Shown piece after piece: positions 1-7,395 of a DNA stretch of 12,724 bases (positions within the stretch are counted from its first letter, which is position 1; each line of letters begins with the position of its first letter). The translations under genes were made by a program, and so were the position numbers. This stretch comes from JBDTMT01 sp033764095 (GTDB lineage: Bacteria > Desulfobacterota > Binatia > HRBIN30 > CADEER01). The stretch is taken from contig JANRJF010000441.1 in NCBI GenBank assembly GCA_033764095.1, forward strand, positions 1-12,724, in the 5' to 3' direction. The notes under the pieces were generated by a model. It was not told the origin of the DNA, did not search any database, and was given only the letters and a program-made list of their open reading frames with translations.

Positions 1-695
1 ATGAAGAAGCGCGCCGCCGGGTCGTCGAGCAGGCGCGGAATGCCGCCCTCGGCGATCCAGGCGCGCAGCTCCTCGTCGCTCTCGACCAGCTCGTCGAAGT
101 CGGGGCCGCCGAAGCCGGGGATGTAGCCCTTCAACGAGCCGGGATTGGCCAGCCCGCCGCCGCCCATGGCGCCGTGGCAGGCGAAGCAGGCGTTGAGCGC
201 CGCGAGCTCGGCGCCGCGCGCCGCCGGCTCGGTGGCCGGACCGAGCAGGCCCGAGGTGGCCCGCAGGTAGGTGACCAGCAACTCGACCTCGCGGCTGCTC
301 ACCACGCTGCGAAAGGCCGGCATGCGCAGCACCTGCTGCTCCTGCCGCTCGCGATATGCCGGCCGCGCCAGTTTCTTGGCCGGGGCGCCGTCGAGAATGT
401 ACTCGCGCAGATCCTGGTCGTCGTGCGCGTACATCATGATCGTGCCCTCGTGGAAGGACGGCACCTCGCCCGCCTCGCTGCCCGGGTTGGGCACGCCGCC
501 GACCCCGCCCGGCCCGTGGCAGGTGAAGCAGCCCAGCCGCTCGGCGACCTCGCGGCCGCGCTGCACCTCGCTGCTGTGCGGCGGCATGACGATGTCGCGC
601 ACGATCGGCCAGGCGATGTAGGCCGACTCGATCGCCACCGCGACGAGCAGGATGACGAGCAGCAGACGCAGGGCGAGACTGGACCGGAGAGCCAT
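1..695 (-). CDS. Membrane-anchored diheme cytochrome c (3' end cut by window edge)
   Basis: Read on the minus strand from an ATG at 695 and still open at the left edge, giving at least 231 residues. Residues about 7-29 are a hydrophobic signal or anchor helix. Two haem-binding CxxCH motifs follow, CFTCH at 56-60 and CFACH at 170-174, each opening a cytochrome c-like domain. A Met in LRMPAF (residue 125) is a good candidate for the sixth ligand of the first haem. The protein should be exported and carry electrons at the periplasmic face of the membrane, as in the small c-type subunits of oxidases and dehydrogenases; the partner is not visible. It lies 111 bp downstream of the DprE2-like gene on the same strand, so co-transcription is possible but unproven. 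No clear Shine-Dalgarno sequence precedes the start; the start was chosen for the signal-like N-terminus. The C-terminal end is unknown. Confidence 0.85.
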   Translation of the reverse strand, partial: MALRSSLALRLLLVILLVAVAIESAYIAWPIVRDIVMPPHSSEVQRGREVAERLGCFTCHGPGGVGGVPNPGSEAGEVPSFHEGTIMMYAHDDQDLREYILDGAPAKKLARPAYRERQEQQVLRMPAFRSVVSSREVELLVTYLRATSGLLGPATEPAARGAELAALNACFACHGAMGGGGLANPGSLKGYIPGFGGPDFDELVESDEELRAWIAEGGIPRLLDDPAARFF

Positions 696-806
696 CGGAG
701 ACGGTGTCGTTACCCGTTATGCGTCGTCGGTTGCCAGCGATTCGCCGCGTTCGGTCGGCACCAGGTTCCGAACGGCCAACACCCGACGGACACCGGCGGC
801 CGGTTC

Positions 807-1547
807 TCAGAAACCGATGCGCCGCATCACCGCGCGCGGCAGCAACCGGATGACCAGCATCACCAGGCGCCACGGCGCCGGCGCGTAGACCAGCGGCGTG
901 CCGCGGTCGATGGCGCGGACGACGGTGCGGGCGACGTCGTCCGGCTCGCCGGCGAACGGCGGCGCGGGCAGGCCGGCGGTCATGCCGGTCTTCACGAAGC
1001 CCGGCTTCACCAGCACCGTGCGCAGGCCGTCGGCGCGGAACTTGTGGTCGAGCCCGGTGAGGTAGTGCGACAGGCCGGCCTTGGCGGCCCCGTAGATCAG
1101 CACCGGCTTGCGGGCACGGTCGCCGGCCACCGAGCTGAACACGCACAGGGTGCGGGCGCCACCGGCGGCGAGCAGACGCTCGCGCGCCAGCTCGCAGAAC
1201 AGGATGGTGTTGGTGAAGTCGGCGGTGAGCACGCGGGCGCGCAACGCCGCATCGCGCTCCAGCGCCTCCTGGGTCGCGAACAGGCCGGCGGTGACCACCA
1301 CCGCGTCGAGCCCGCCGAGCGCCTGGACGGCGGCGTCGAGCGCCGGGGCGAAGCTCTCCGGCGCGAGCAGGTCGCAGGGCGCGGTGCGCACCGGCGCGGC
1401 GGCGCCGCGGATCTGCAGATCGGCGGCGCTGCGTTCCAGGTCGTCGGCATCGCGGCCGAGCAGGCAGAGCGCGTCGCCGCGCTCGGCCAGCTGGCGCGCC
1501 ACGGCGCGCCCCATCCCCTTGGTGGCGCCGAGCAGCGCCACCTTCAC
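807..1547 (-). CDS. dprE2: SDR-family reductase, DprE2-like (polyprenylphosphoryl-2-keto-ribose reductase)
   Basis: 246 residues from a GTG at 1547. It has the classical short-chain dehydrogenase layout: nucleotide-binding GATKGMG at 7-13, CDL near 58-60, VVTAG at 84-88, catalytic Ser at 128/129 and the YxxxK pair Y142/K146, then VKPGFVKTGMT at 180-190. The C-terminus is hydrophobic and basic (about 217-246), suggesting membrane association. In actinobacteria DprE2 reduces the 2-keto intermediate made by DprE1, using NADH, to give decaprenylphospho-arabinose, the arabinan donor. The assignment rests mainly on context: the start codon overlaps the stop of the DprE1-like gene (GTGA, 4 nt), so the two are probably translationally coupled. 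The GTG start is supported by that overlap and because GATKGMG begins at residue 7. The lipid carrier and the true sugar substrate in this organism are inferred. A generic SDR with another substrate is the alternative. Confidence 0.85.
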   Translation of the reverse strand: MKVALLGATKGMGRAVARQLAERGDALCLLGRDADDLERSAADLQIRGAAAPVRTAPCDLLAPESFAPALDAAVQALGGLDAVVVTAGLFATQEALERDAALRARVLTADFTNTILFCELARERLLAAGGARTLCVFSSVAGDRARKPVLIYGAAKAGLSHYLTGLDHKFRADGLRTVLVKPGFVKTGMTAGLPAPPFAGEPDDVARTVVRAIDRGTPLVYAPAPWRLVMLVIRLLPRAVMRRIGF

Positions 1548-2911
1548 GGTGCGTCTCCGAGCAAGCGCACCGACAGGGCGCTGGTCAGCCGGTGCTGCGG
1601 ATCCCAGGCGTCGCGCACCGCCTCGAAGGCCGGCAGCCGTTCGCGCTCCATGGCGCGGAAGTGCTCGCGGCGCGTCAGCGCGTCCTTGGCGAGGTAGATG
1701 CGGCCGCCCTCCTCCAACACCACCTCGTTGAGGGCGTCGACGACGCGCTGCGTGTCGGGTCCGATCGGCAGGTCCATCGCGTAGGACACCCCGGGACGCG
1801 GGAACGACAGCAGCCCGCGGCCGGCGGCGCCGCAGTCCTTGATCACGCACAGGTAGGCGCGCCCGCCGCTGTCGCGCAGCGTGCGGATCAGGCGGCGATG
1901 GCGCGCGTGCGAGTGCGGGCCGGGCAGCACCGCCTGGTACTGGGTGAAGCCGCGCCGCCCGTAGAGGCGGTTCCAGTCGCGCACCACGTCGAGCGGATAG
2001 AAGAACGTCTCCGGATGGACGATGCCGGTGCGCGCCCGCGCCCCGTGCAGGCGGAAGTAGCCGGCGTTGGCGAGGCGCAGCATCCACGGCTGCGCCGCCC
2101 AGCTCGGCAGGTAGATCGGCAGCGCCGGCGCGCCGCGCCAGCGCGGCGGCTGCGCCGGCGCCTCGTCGGCTGTCGCCCAGCGGCCCATGTTGAGGATGCC
2201 GCGGCCGAGCTGCGGCTCGTCGGCGAGCAGGTCGCTCCACAGCACGGTGTACGGCCACTCGCGCCCGGCCGCCTCGAGGCGCTCGAGCGCGTGGTCGAAG
2301 TTGCGCACCGCCTCGCTCACCTGCCAGATCCACGGCGAGGCGATGCGCTCCATCTGCACCTCGACCTCCAGGATGTGGCCGGTGAGACCCATGCCGCCGA
2401 GCGTGGCGTCGAACAGCGCCGTCTCCTGCGCCGGCGCGATCTCCACGATGCGGCCGTCGGCGACGCGCAGGCGGATGGCGCGCACGTGCTGGCCGAAGCA
2501 GCCGGCGACGTGATGGTTCTTGCCGTGCACGTCGGCGGCTACCATGCCGCCGAGCGTCACCCAGTGCGTTCCGGGCGTCACCGGCGTGAACCAGCCGCGC
2601 GGCAGGGTGAGGCGGTTGAGACGCATGAGCGTCACGCCGGCCTCGGCGCGCAGCACACCGCTGTCGCGGTCGAAGGCGAGGACGCGGTCGGCGAGCGGCG
2701 AGCCGGCCAGCGGCCGCGCGCTGCCGCTCGGCAGCGACGCGTCGCCATAGGAGCGCCCCAGGCCGCGGGTCAGCGCCGCCCCCTCGGTGATCCGCTCGAG
2801 GTTCTCCGAGCGCCGCTCGCGCCCCTGCACCACCGGGTAGTTGCCCCAGCCGGCCAGCGCGGTGGGCGCCGGCTCGTCGAGCGGCAGGGGCGAGCGCACG
2901 ACAGCGTTCAT
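1544..2911 (-). CDS. dprE1: FAD-dependent DprE1-like oxidase (polyprenylphospho-ribose 2-oxidase)
   Basis: 455 residues, close to mycobacterial DprE1 in length. The N-terminal half is an FAD-binding (VAO/FAD_binding_4) domain: GLGRSYGDA at 50-58 binds the pyrophosphate, followed by HGKNHH at 129-134 and GGMGLTGHI at 172-180. The C-terminal substrate domain has QYQ (324-326), K358 and YLAKD (406-410), which align with the Q334/Q336, K367 and K418 regions of M. tuberculosis DprE1 as I remember it. The enzyme would oxidise the C2 hydroxyl of polyprenylphospho-ribose, and the overlapping SDR would complete epimerisation to the arabinose donor for envelope glycans. The position matching Cys387, the benzothiazinone target, is Ala378 here. 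No UbiA-type phosphoribosyltransferase or arabinosyltransferase is in the window. The start is the first ATG; no strong ribosome site is seen. A related aldonolactone-type oxidase is the less likely alternative. Confidence 0.85.
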   Translation of the reverse strand: MNAVVRSPLPLDEPAPTALAGWGNYPVVQGRERRSENLERITEGAALTRGLGRSYGDASLPSGSARPLAGSPLADRVLAFDRDSGVLRAEAGVTLMRLNRLTLPRGWFTPVTPGTHWVTLGGMVAADVHGKNHHVAGCFGQHVRAIRLRVADGRIVEIAPAQETALFDATLGGMGLTGHILEVEVQMERIASPWIWQVSEAVRNFDHALERLEAAGREWPYTVLWSDLLADEPQLGRGILNMGRWATADEAPAQPPRWRGAPALPIYLPSWAAQPWMLRLANAGYFRLHGARARTGIVHPETFFYPLDVVRDWNRLYGRRGFTQYQAVLPGPHSHARHRRLIRTLRDSGGRAYLCVIKDCGAAGRGLLSFPRPGVSYAMDLPIGPDTQRVVDALNEVVLEEGGRIYLAKDALTRREHFRAMERERLPAFEAVRDAWDPQHRLTSALSVRLLGDAP

Positions 2912-3037
2912 CGTCTGGGTTGTAGACCGCGAACCGGCGCGGGGAAAGCGGGAGTTGCCCGCGCGGCGCCCGCGGCGCCGCGGCGAGCCGCGATGGCGCG
3001 TTGGGACGCGCCGCCCGCTCCGCTATAGGGCGGACGC
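2912..3037. promoter_or_regulatory. Divergent intergenic region, probable promoters for both sides
   Basis: This 126-bp spacer separates the minus-strand DprE1/DprE2 pair from the plus-strand unit starting at 3038, so promoters for both directions should lie here. It holds G+C-rich stems, for example GGCGCG/CGCGCC at 2995-3012. A small A/T-containing patch, CTATAGGGCGG, sits just before the plus-strand ATG and may be a ribosome site (AGGG) rather than a -10 box. No clear -35/-10 pair could be assigned, so the call rests on gene orientation. Confidence 0.3.
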
Positions 3038-3301
3038 ATGGCGGAGAACGCGGCGCCGGCGAGGCGCGCCCGGCGCGACACCGTGCGCCCCATCCCGCGG
3101 CCGACCGGGCGGCGACTGAGCGCGCTCGGCAGCACCGACCCAACCTGCGCGAGCGTCGGGAGGAAGGTCGACGTCGAGGGCGCCACCCGCGAGCCCACGC
3201 TCTTCCTCGCGCCGCGGACCGGCGCGAAGACGATCGGCCCGGCCAGCGCCGGCGCCGACGAGCTGAACGCGGCGGGGCAGCGCCACCGCGCACCGCGCTG
3301 A
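3038..3301 (+). CDS. Possible small protein of unknown function (87 aa)
   Basis: I do not recognise this protein. It starts at an ATG preceded by AGGGCGG eight bases upstream and ends 26 bp before the YfhO-family gene on the same strand. Counted by hand, 84 of 87 sense codons end in G or C, while the opposite-strand frame over the same bases has only about three quarters; first and second positions are clearly lower in G+C. This is the pattern of a coding frame in this genome. The product is basic at the N-terminus (Arg/Pro-rich, about 8-26), then mixed and polar with a single Cys. It has no signal peptide, membrane segment or motif I can name. It could be the first gene of a two-gene unit with the YfhO protein, or a decayed remnant. 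High G+C alone can also create open frames, hence the moderate confidence. Confidence 0.4.
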   Translation: MAENAAPARRARRDTVRPIPRPTGRRLSALGSTDPTCASVGRKVDVEGATREPTLFLAPRTGAKTIGPASAGADELNAAGQRHRAPR

Positions 3302-3327
3302 CCGCCGCGCCAGACGACGACACGACG

Positions 3328-5568
3328 ATGCGGCGGGCGGGGTGGATCATCACGGCGGCGGTACTGGCCTACACGGCGCTGTTCTACGCCGACCTGCTGT
3401 TCGAGCGCCGCGTCACCGTGTTCCGCGACCAGTACACGATCGTCATGGCGATCGACTGGGTGGTGCGCTTCCTGTCGCAGTGGACCTGGCCGCCGCTGTG
3501 GACGCCGTACCAGGTGCTCGGCAAGCCGCTGCTCGCCGAGCCGCTGGCGGCGATCTTCTATCCGCTCAACTGGGGGGCGCGCCTGCTGCCCTTCCCGCTC
3601 GGCTACAACGCCTCGGTCGCTGCACACCACGCGCTCGCCTTCGCCGGCACGTACCTGCTGCTGCGCCAGCGCCAGGCACAGCGCGAAGCCGCCGCACTCG
3701 GCGGACTGCTGTTTGCGTTCGGCGGGCTGTGCGTCGCGTTCGACAACATGATCAACGCCCTGCAATCCGCGGTGTGGCTGCCGTGGACGCTGCTCGCCTT
3801 CGACCGCTGGTGCACGCGGCGCGGCAGCGCGGCGCTGGCGGCGACCGCCATCGGCCTCGCGCTGACCCTGCTCGGCGGCATGCCGGAGGTGTTCGGCTTC
3901 GCGCTGGCGCTGTGCCTGGTGACGGCGGTCGACCGGCGCCGCGACGGCGGCGCCAGGCTGCCGCGCGCGGCGCTGGCGCTCGCCGCCGCCGCGCTGCTCG
4001 GCATCGGCCTCGGCGCGGTGCAGTTGCTGCCCACCGCCGAGTACCTGGCGCACTCCTCGCGCGCCGGCGGGCTGCGCACCGCCGGCGTCGTGCGCCTCTC
4101 GCTGGCGCCGTTCGGCACGCTCGCCTTCCTGGTGCCGCGCCACTACATCGACCCGACCGGCGCCTTCCACGAGACCGCGGCGCTCTGGGAGGGCGAGCTC
4201 GCCGACGCGCCATGGGCGATCAGCCTCTACCTCGGTCCGCTGCTGGCGCTGCTCGCCGCCGTCGACCTGCCGCGCGCACGGCGCCGGCTGTGGTTGGCGG
4301 TCGGCGTCGTCTTCCTGCTGCTCGGCTGGGGCGGCCATCTGCCCGGCTACACCGCACTGGTCGACTCGCTGCCGCTGCTGCGCACGGCGCGCTACCCGGA
4401 GAAGTTCCTGCTCGTCGTCTATCTGCTGCTCGCCGCCGGCGCCGCGCTCGGACTCGATGCGGCGTTGCGCGACCCGCGCCGCTTCGCCCGCGCCGGCGCC
4501 GCGGCGCTCGGTCTGGCGCTCGCCTGCGGCGCCGGCGCGTTGGTGGCCGGCTACAAGCCGAGCTTCGCGCGCAACCTGCTGCAGCGCGACCTGATGATCG
4601 CCGCGGCGCTGCTGCTCGGCGTGTTTGCGGTGGCGCGGCTCGGACGGAGGCGACCGCAGCTCGCGGCGCTCGCCCTGCTCGGCTTCGCCGGCGTCGATCT
4701 CTACCGCGTCAACGCCCGCCTGCTGCCGACGCTCGACTGGGACGAGCTGCGCCGCGTGCCGGACAGCGCCCGCGCCATGGCGTCGGGCGTGCCGCCGGTG
4801 CGCATGTACAGCGATGCGGTCGGCCGCCCGGCGGTCGCGCCGTTCCCCGACAGCACCATCCAGGAACAGCACCTGCTGCTGTTCGAGGTCGCCAACTACT
4901 TCGGCCTCGCCAACCTCAACGCGCCGGCCTCGATCAACCTGCAGGACCACGAGCTGCTCTCGGCGCTCACCGAGCAGGTGCCGCCGCCGCGCGTCGCGCC
5001 GCTCTTCGCCGCCTTCAACACGCAGTTCGTCACCAGCCCGAAGGACCTGCGCCGCTACCCCGGCCTGACGCCGATCCTGGCGCCGCGCACGCCGCTGGAG
5101 GCGTACGTGTACCGCGTCGAGGGAGTGACGCCGCGCGTCTACGTGCCGCACACGCTGCTGCCGATGCCGCGCGAGCGGGTGCTCGCGTCACTGCGCGAGC
5201 GCGACGATCCGGCCGAGCAGCTCGCGGTCGCCGCCGACGACCTGCCCGCCGGCGCTTCGACGACCGTCGTCGGCAACGCCCGCCTCACCGCCTACCGCGC
5301 CGACGACGTCGAGGTGCAGGTGCAGATGGATACCGACGGACTGGTCGTCCTCACCGACACCTACTACCCCGGCTGGGAGGCGACGGTGGACGATCGACCC
5401 GCACCGATCGTGCGCGCCAACTACTTCGCCCGCGGCGTCCACGTCCCTGCCGGCGAGCATCGCCTCGTCTTCCGCTACCGGCCGTGGCCGTATCGGGTCG
5501 GGGTGTGGGTGTCAGGCGTCGCGTTGCTGGTTCTCGGGACCATGCTGCTCTGGGGCCGTGCGCGCTGA
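3328..5568 (+). CDS. YfhO-family polytopic membrane protein (GT-C-like)
   Basis: 746 residues from the ATG at 3328. The first membrane helix (about 5-24) is followed by an extracytoplasmic loop with RDQY (Asp34), the place where GT-C glycosyltransferases and YfhO proteins carry an acidic residue. Roughly a dozen hydrophobic segments follow up to about residue 460, including AALGGLLFAFGG and LLGIGLGAVQLLPTAEY. Then comes a soluble extracytoplasmic domain, and a last helix near 723-741. The C-terminal stretch with YYPGWEATVD and AGEHRLVFRYRP (about 679-719) is highly characteristic of the YfhO family. In Firmicutes, YfhO-type proteins glycosylate teichoic acids using lipid-linked sugars. Here the protein may act on an envelope polymer, and its divergent neighbours, a DprE1/DprE2-like pair making a lipid-linked pentose, fit that idea. 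The donor and acceptor are unknown. The start is not supported by a strong ribosome site, but the N-terminal helix begins directly. Confidence 0.85.
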   Translation: MRRAGWIITAAVLAYTALFYADLLFERRVTVFRDQYTIVMAIDWVVRFLSQWTWPPLWTPYQVLGKPLLAEPLAAIFYPLNWGARLLPFPLGYNASVAAHHALAFAGTYLLLRQRQAQREAAALGGLLFAFGGLCVAFDNMINALQSAVWLPWTLLAFDRWCTRRGSAALAATAIGLALTLLGGMPEVFGFALALCLVTAVDRRRDGGARLPRAALALAAAALLGIGLGAVQLLPTAEYLAHSSRAGGLRTAGVVRLSLAPFGTLAFLVPRHYIDPTGAFHETAALWEGELADAPWAISLYLGPLLALLAAVDLPRARRRLWLAVGVVFLLLGWGGHLPGYTALVDSLPLLRTARYPEKFLLVVYLLLAAGAALGLDAALRDPRRFARAGAAALGLALACGAGALVAGYKPSFARNLLQRDLMIAAALLLGVFAVARLGRRRPQLAALALLGFAGVDLYRVNARLLPTLDWDELRRVPDSARAMASGVPPVRMYSDAVGRPAVAPFPDSTIQEQHLLLFEVANYFGLANLNAPASINLQDHELLSALTEQVPPPRVAPLFAAFNTQFVTSPKDLRRYPGLTPILAPRTPLEAYVYRVEGVTPRVYVPHTLLPMPRERVLASLRERDDPAEQLAVAADDLPAGASTTVVGNARLTAYRADDVEVQVQMDTDGLVVLTDTYYPGWEATVDDRPAPIVRANYFARGVHVPAGEHRLVFRYRPWPYRVGVWVSGVALLVLGTMLLWGRAR

Positions 5569-5571
5569 GGC

Positions 5572-5673
5572 AGGCTGTTAGGCTGCTAGGCTGTTGGCTG
5601 TTAGGGGTCGGAACGCGAGAGGCTCGCAGGGATCGTTCCCCTAACAGCGAGCAGCCTAACAGCCTAACAGCCT
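5572..5673. repeat. Long inverted repeat with 8-nt word repeats in its arms
   Basis: Arms at 5572-5607 and 5638-5673 (36 nt each) pair with three mismatches. Each arm is about four tandem copies of an 8-nt word close to AGGCTGTT. The 30-nt centre contains its own smaller stem, GCGAG/CTCGC. The element starts 3 bp after the YfhO-family stop codon and ends 13 bp before the CoA-transferase ATG, so it fills the whole spacer. It could end YfhO transcription or form a cruciform. It may be a non-autonomous repeat element. Confidence 0.85.
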
Positions 5674-5686
5674 TCCTGGAGCTCCC

Positions 5687-6841
5687 ATGTCCGATCCCCG
5701 CCCGCTCGACGGCATCCGCGTCGTCGACATGACCCAGTACGAAGCCGGGCCGTCGGCGACGCAGATCCTCGCCTGGCTCGGCGCCGAGGTGATCAAGATC
5801 GAGCCGCCGAGCGGCGAGCCGAGCCGCCACCTGATCGGCGGCGACGCGACGCGCGACAGCATCGTCTTCGTGCTCTTCAACCAGAGCAAGCGCAGCGTCG
5901 TGCTCGACCTGACCCAGGACGCCGACCGCGAGCGATTGCGCGCGCTGCTGCGCGGCGCCGACGTGCTGGCGGAGAACTTCGCGCCGACCACCCTCGCACG
6001 CCTCGGTCTACCGATCGAGGCGCTGCTCGCCGAGCTGCCGCGCCTGATCGTCGCCTCGGTGCGCGGCTACGGACCGAACGGGCCATGGTCGGGCTACAAG
6101 TCGCTCGACTTCGTCGGCCAGGCGACCGGCGGCGCGATGAGCGTCAACGGCGCTGCCGACGGGACGCCGATGCGCGTCGGCGTCACCATTGCCGACAGCG
6201 GCACCGGCCTGCACCTGACGGTCGGCATCCTCGCAGCGCTGCTGCGCCGCGAGCGCACCGGGCGCGGCGGTCGCGTCGAGGTGTCGCTACAGGACGCCGT
6301 GGTCAACCTGATGCGCAACGCGATGGCGCCGACCTACGTCGCCGGCACCGCCGCGGCGCGCACCGGCAACGCGTACGTCACCGCGGTGCCAAGCGACCTC
6401 TACCCGTGCAAGCCGGGCGGGCCGAACGACTACCTCTACATCCTGCTGGCGGCGAAGCAGCACTGGGAAGGGCTACTGCGCGCCATCGACCGCACCGACC
6501 TGCTCGACGACCCGCGCTTCGCCCGCCAGTCGGCGCGCAACGCCAACCCCGACGCGGCGCGCGCCGTGGTGCGCGCCTGGACCGAACGACACGACAAGCT
6601 CGACGCGATGCAGCACCTGTCGAACTACGGCGTACCGTGCGGCGCGGTGCTCGACACCGCCGAGCTGCTCGCCAACGAGCAGCTGCGCGCCGCCGGCATG
6701 ATCATCGACCACCACCACCCGCAATGGGGCGACCTGCGGGTGCCCGCCTGCCCGATCCGCCTCGACGGCTTCACCCCGCGCATCGAGCCCGCCCCGGCGC
6801 TGGGCGCCGATACGGAGGCGGTGCTGCGCGAGTTGAAGTAA
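5687..6841 (+). CDS. CaiB/BaiF (class III) CoA-transferase
   Basis: 384 residues, the usual size for this family. The start is well placed, with GGAG eight bases upstream of the ATG. Family features are visible in order: PLDGIRVVDMTQ at 6-17, LGAEVIKIEPPSGEPSR at 31-47, NQSKRSVVLDL at 65-75, DVLAENFAP at 92-100 and GYGPNGPWSGY at 127-137. The catalytic Asp is D170 (in TIADSGTG), matching Asp169 of formyl-CoA transferase, which forms an aspartyl-CoA anhydride intermediate. The enzyme moves CoA between carboxylic acids in the cytoplasm. Family members act on oxalate, carnitine, bile acids, benzylsuccinate or mesaconate, and the substrate cannot be told from this sequence. The gene stands alone, with a long inverted repeat on each side and no adjacent acyl-CoA dehydrogenase or hydratase to indicate a pathway. 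Confidence 0.93.
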   Translation: MSDPRPLDGIRVVDMTQYEAGPSATQILAWLGAEVIKIEPPSGEPSRHLIGGDATRDSIVFVLFNQSKRSVVLDLTQDADRERLRALLRGADVLAENFAPTTLARLGLPIEALLAELPRLIVASVRGYGPNGPWSGYKSLDFVGQATGGAMSVNGAADGTPMRVGVTIADSGTGLHLTVGILAALLRRERTGRGGRVEVSLQDAVVNLMRNAMAPTYVAGTAAARTGNAYVTAVPSDLYPCKPGGPNDYLYILLAAKQHWEGLLRAIDRTDLLDDPRFARQSARNANPDAARAVVRAWTERHDKLDAMQHLSNYGVPCGAVLDTAELLANEQLRAAGMIIDHHHPQWGDLRVPACPIRLDGFTPRIEPAPALGADTEAVLRELK

Positions 6842-6868
6842 CGGCGCGACGTTCGCGCTGGCGTTCCC

Positions 6869-6951
6869 TCACCACAACGACACCACGACCCAACGGGGAC
6901 GAGCGTCCCGCGCATGTCGTGCGTCGTTGTGCCGTGGTGTCGTTGTGGTGA
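6869..6951. repeat. Inverted repeat between convergent genes, possible bidirectional terminator
   Basis: Arms at 6869-6895 and 6925-6951 pair at 25 of 27 positions. They are built of short CACAACGA/CACCACGA-type words. In the centre a perfect hairpin GGGAC-GAGC-GTCCC lies at 6896-6909. The element sits between the convergent CoA-transferase and DUF2934 genes, 27 bp from each stop codon, where a two-way terminator would be expected. No T-tract follows, so Rho-independent termination in the classical sense is not shown. Confidence 0.8.
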
Positions 6952-6978
6952 AAGCGCCCCGGCTCAACGCCGCGCCGC

Positions 6979-7242
6979 TTACTTCTTCGGCTTCGCCACC
7001 GCGCGCGGCTTGGCCGGCGGCTTCGCCTTCGGCGCCGCCGCGACGCGTGGAGCGGCGGCTTTCACCTTCGCCGGCGCCTTGGGCTTGGCGCCGTTACCGC
7101 CGCCGTTGGTGCGCGCCTCGGCCTCCAGCTCGACCTGCGCCTGCACCCAGTGCTCGAAGTCGCGACCGTGCGGGCAGCCCTCGCGCTGCCAGATGTGATA
7201 CGCGCGCTCTTCGATCGCCTTCTCGGAGATACCACCGACCAT
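6979..7242 (-). CDS. DUF2934 domain protein with basic Lys/Ala/Pro tail
   Basis: 87 residues. The N-terminal part (about 5-42) matches the DUF2934 pattern: ISEKAIEERAYHIWQREGCPHGRDFEHWVQAQVELE resembles the family's IR-RAYEIWE-EGRP-GRD-EHW--AE-E motif. This domain has no established function. The second half (about 52-87) is a low-complexity Lys/Ala/Pro tail ending in KPKK and resembles histone H1-like tails, so nucleic-acid binding is possible but is inference. The start is supported by GGGAGG six bases upstream (7249-7254). An A/T-rich patch at 7292-7297, reading TAAATT on this strand, is a weak candidate for a -10 box. The gene is divergent from the TfoX_N gene and convergent with the CoA-transferase. 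Confidence 0.85.
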   Translation of the reverse strand: MVGGISEKAIEERAYHIWQREGCPHGRDFEHWVQAQVELEAEARTNGGGNGAKPKAPAKVKAAAPRVAAAPKAKPPAKPRAVAKPKK

Positions 7243-7395
7243 TTCTGACCTCCCGACCTACGGTTGCGTCCCCCCCGAGCCGACCGTGCGGAATTTAGCC
7301 TGAAACCGCGCGCACGGCTACCGTGGGTTGCCCGGTTGGATGCCCGCGCGCCGCGATCGGTTGCGGGCGGGGCGGCGCGGCGCTACGCGGCACGC

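Noticed and set aside
696..806. Possible hairpin (GTTCGG/CCGAAC) between the SDR and cytochrome genes as a terminator
   Set aside because: The stem is only six base pairs with a 13-base loop and no T-tract; such stems are common by chance at this G+C level.
174..1697. Plus-strand open frame across the cytochrome c and SDR genes
   Set aside because: The product is His/Arg/Gly-rich with no motif, and it lies opposite two genes with clear CxxCH and SDR signatures.
2908..5151. Very long minus-strand open frame opposite the YfhO-family gene
   Set aside because: Its product is Arg/Gln/Glu-rich low-complexity sequence with no domain, while the plus strand over the same bases has clear membrane helices and the YfhO C-terminal motif. 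It is a by-product of high G+C at third positions.
7264..7395. N-terminal extension of the TfoX_N protein to 7264
   Set aside because: The added residues are Arg/Ala-rich without motif and extend into the promoter region shared with the divergent DUF2934 gene.
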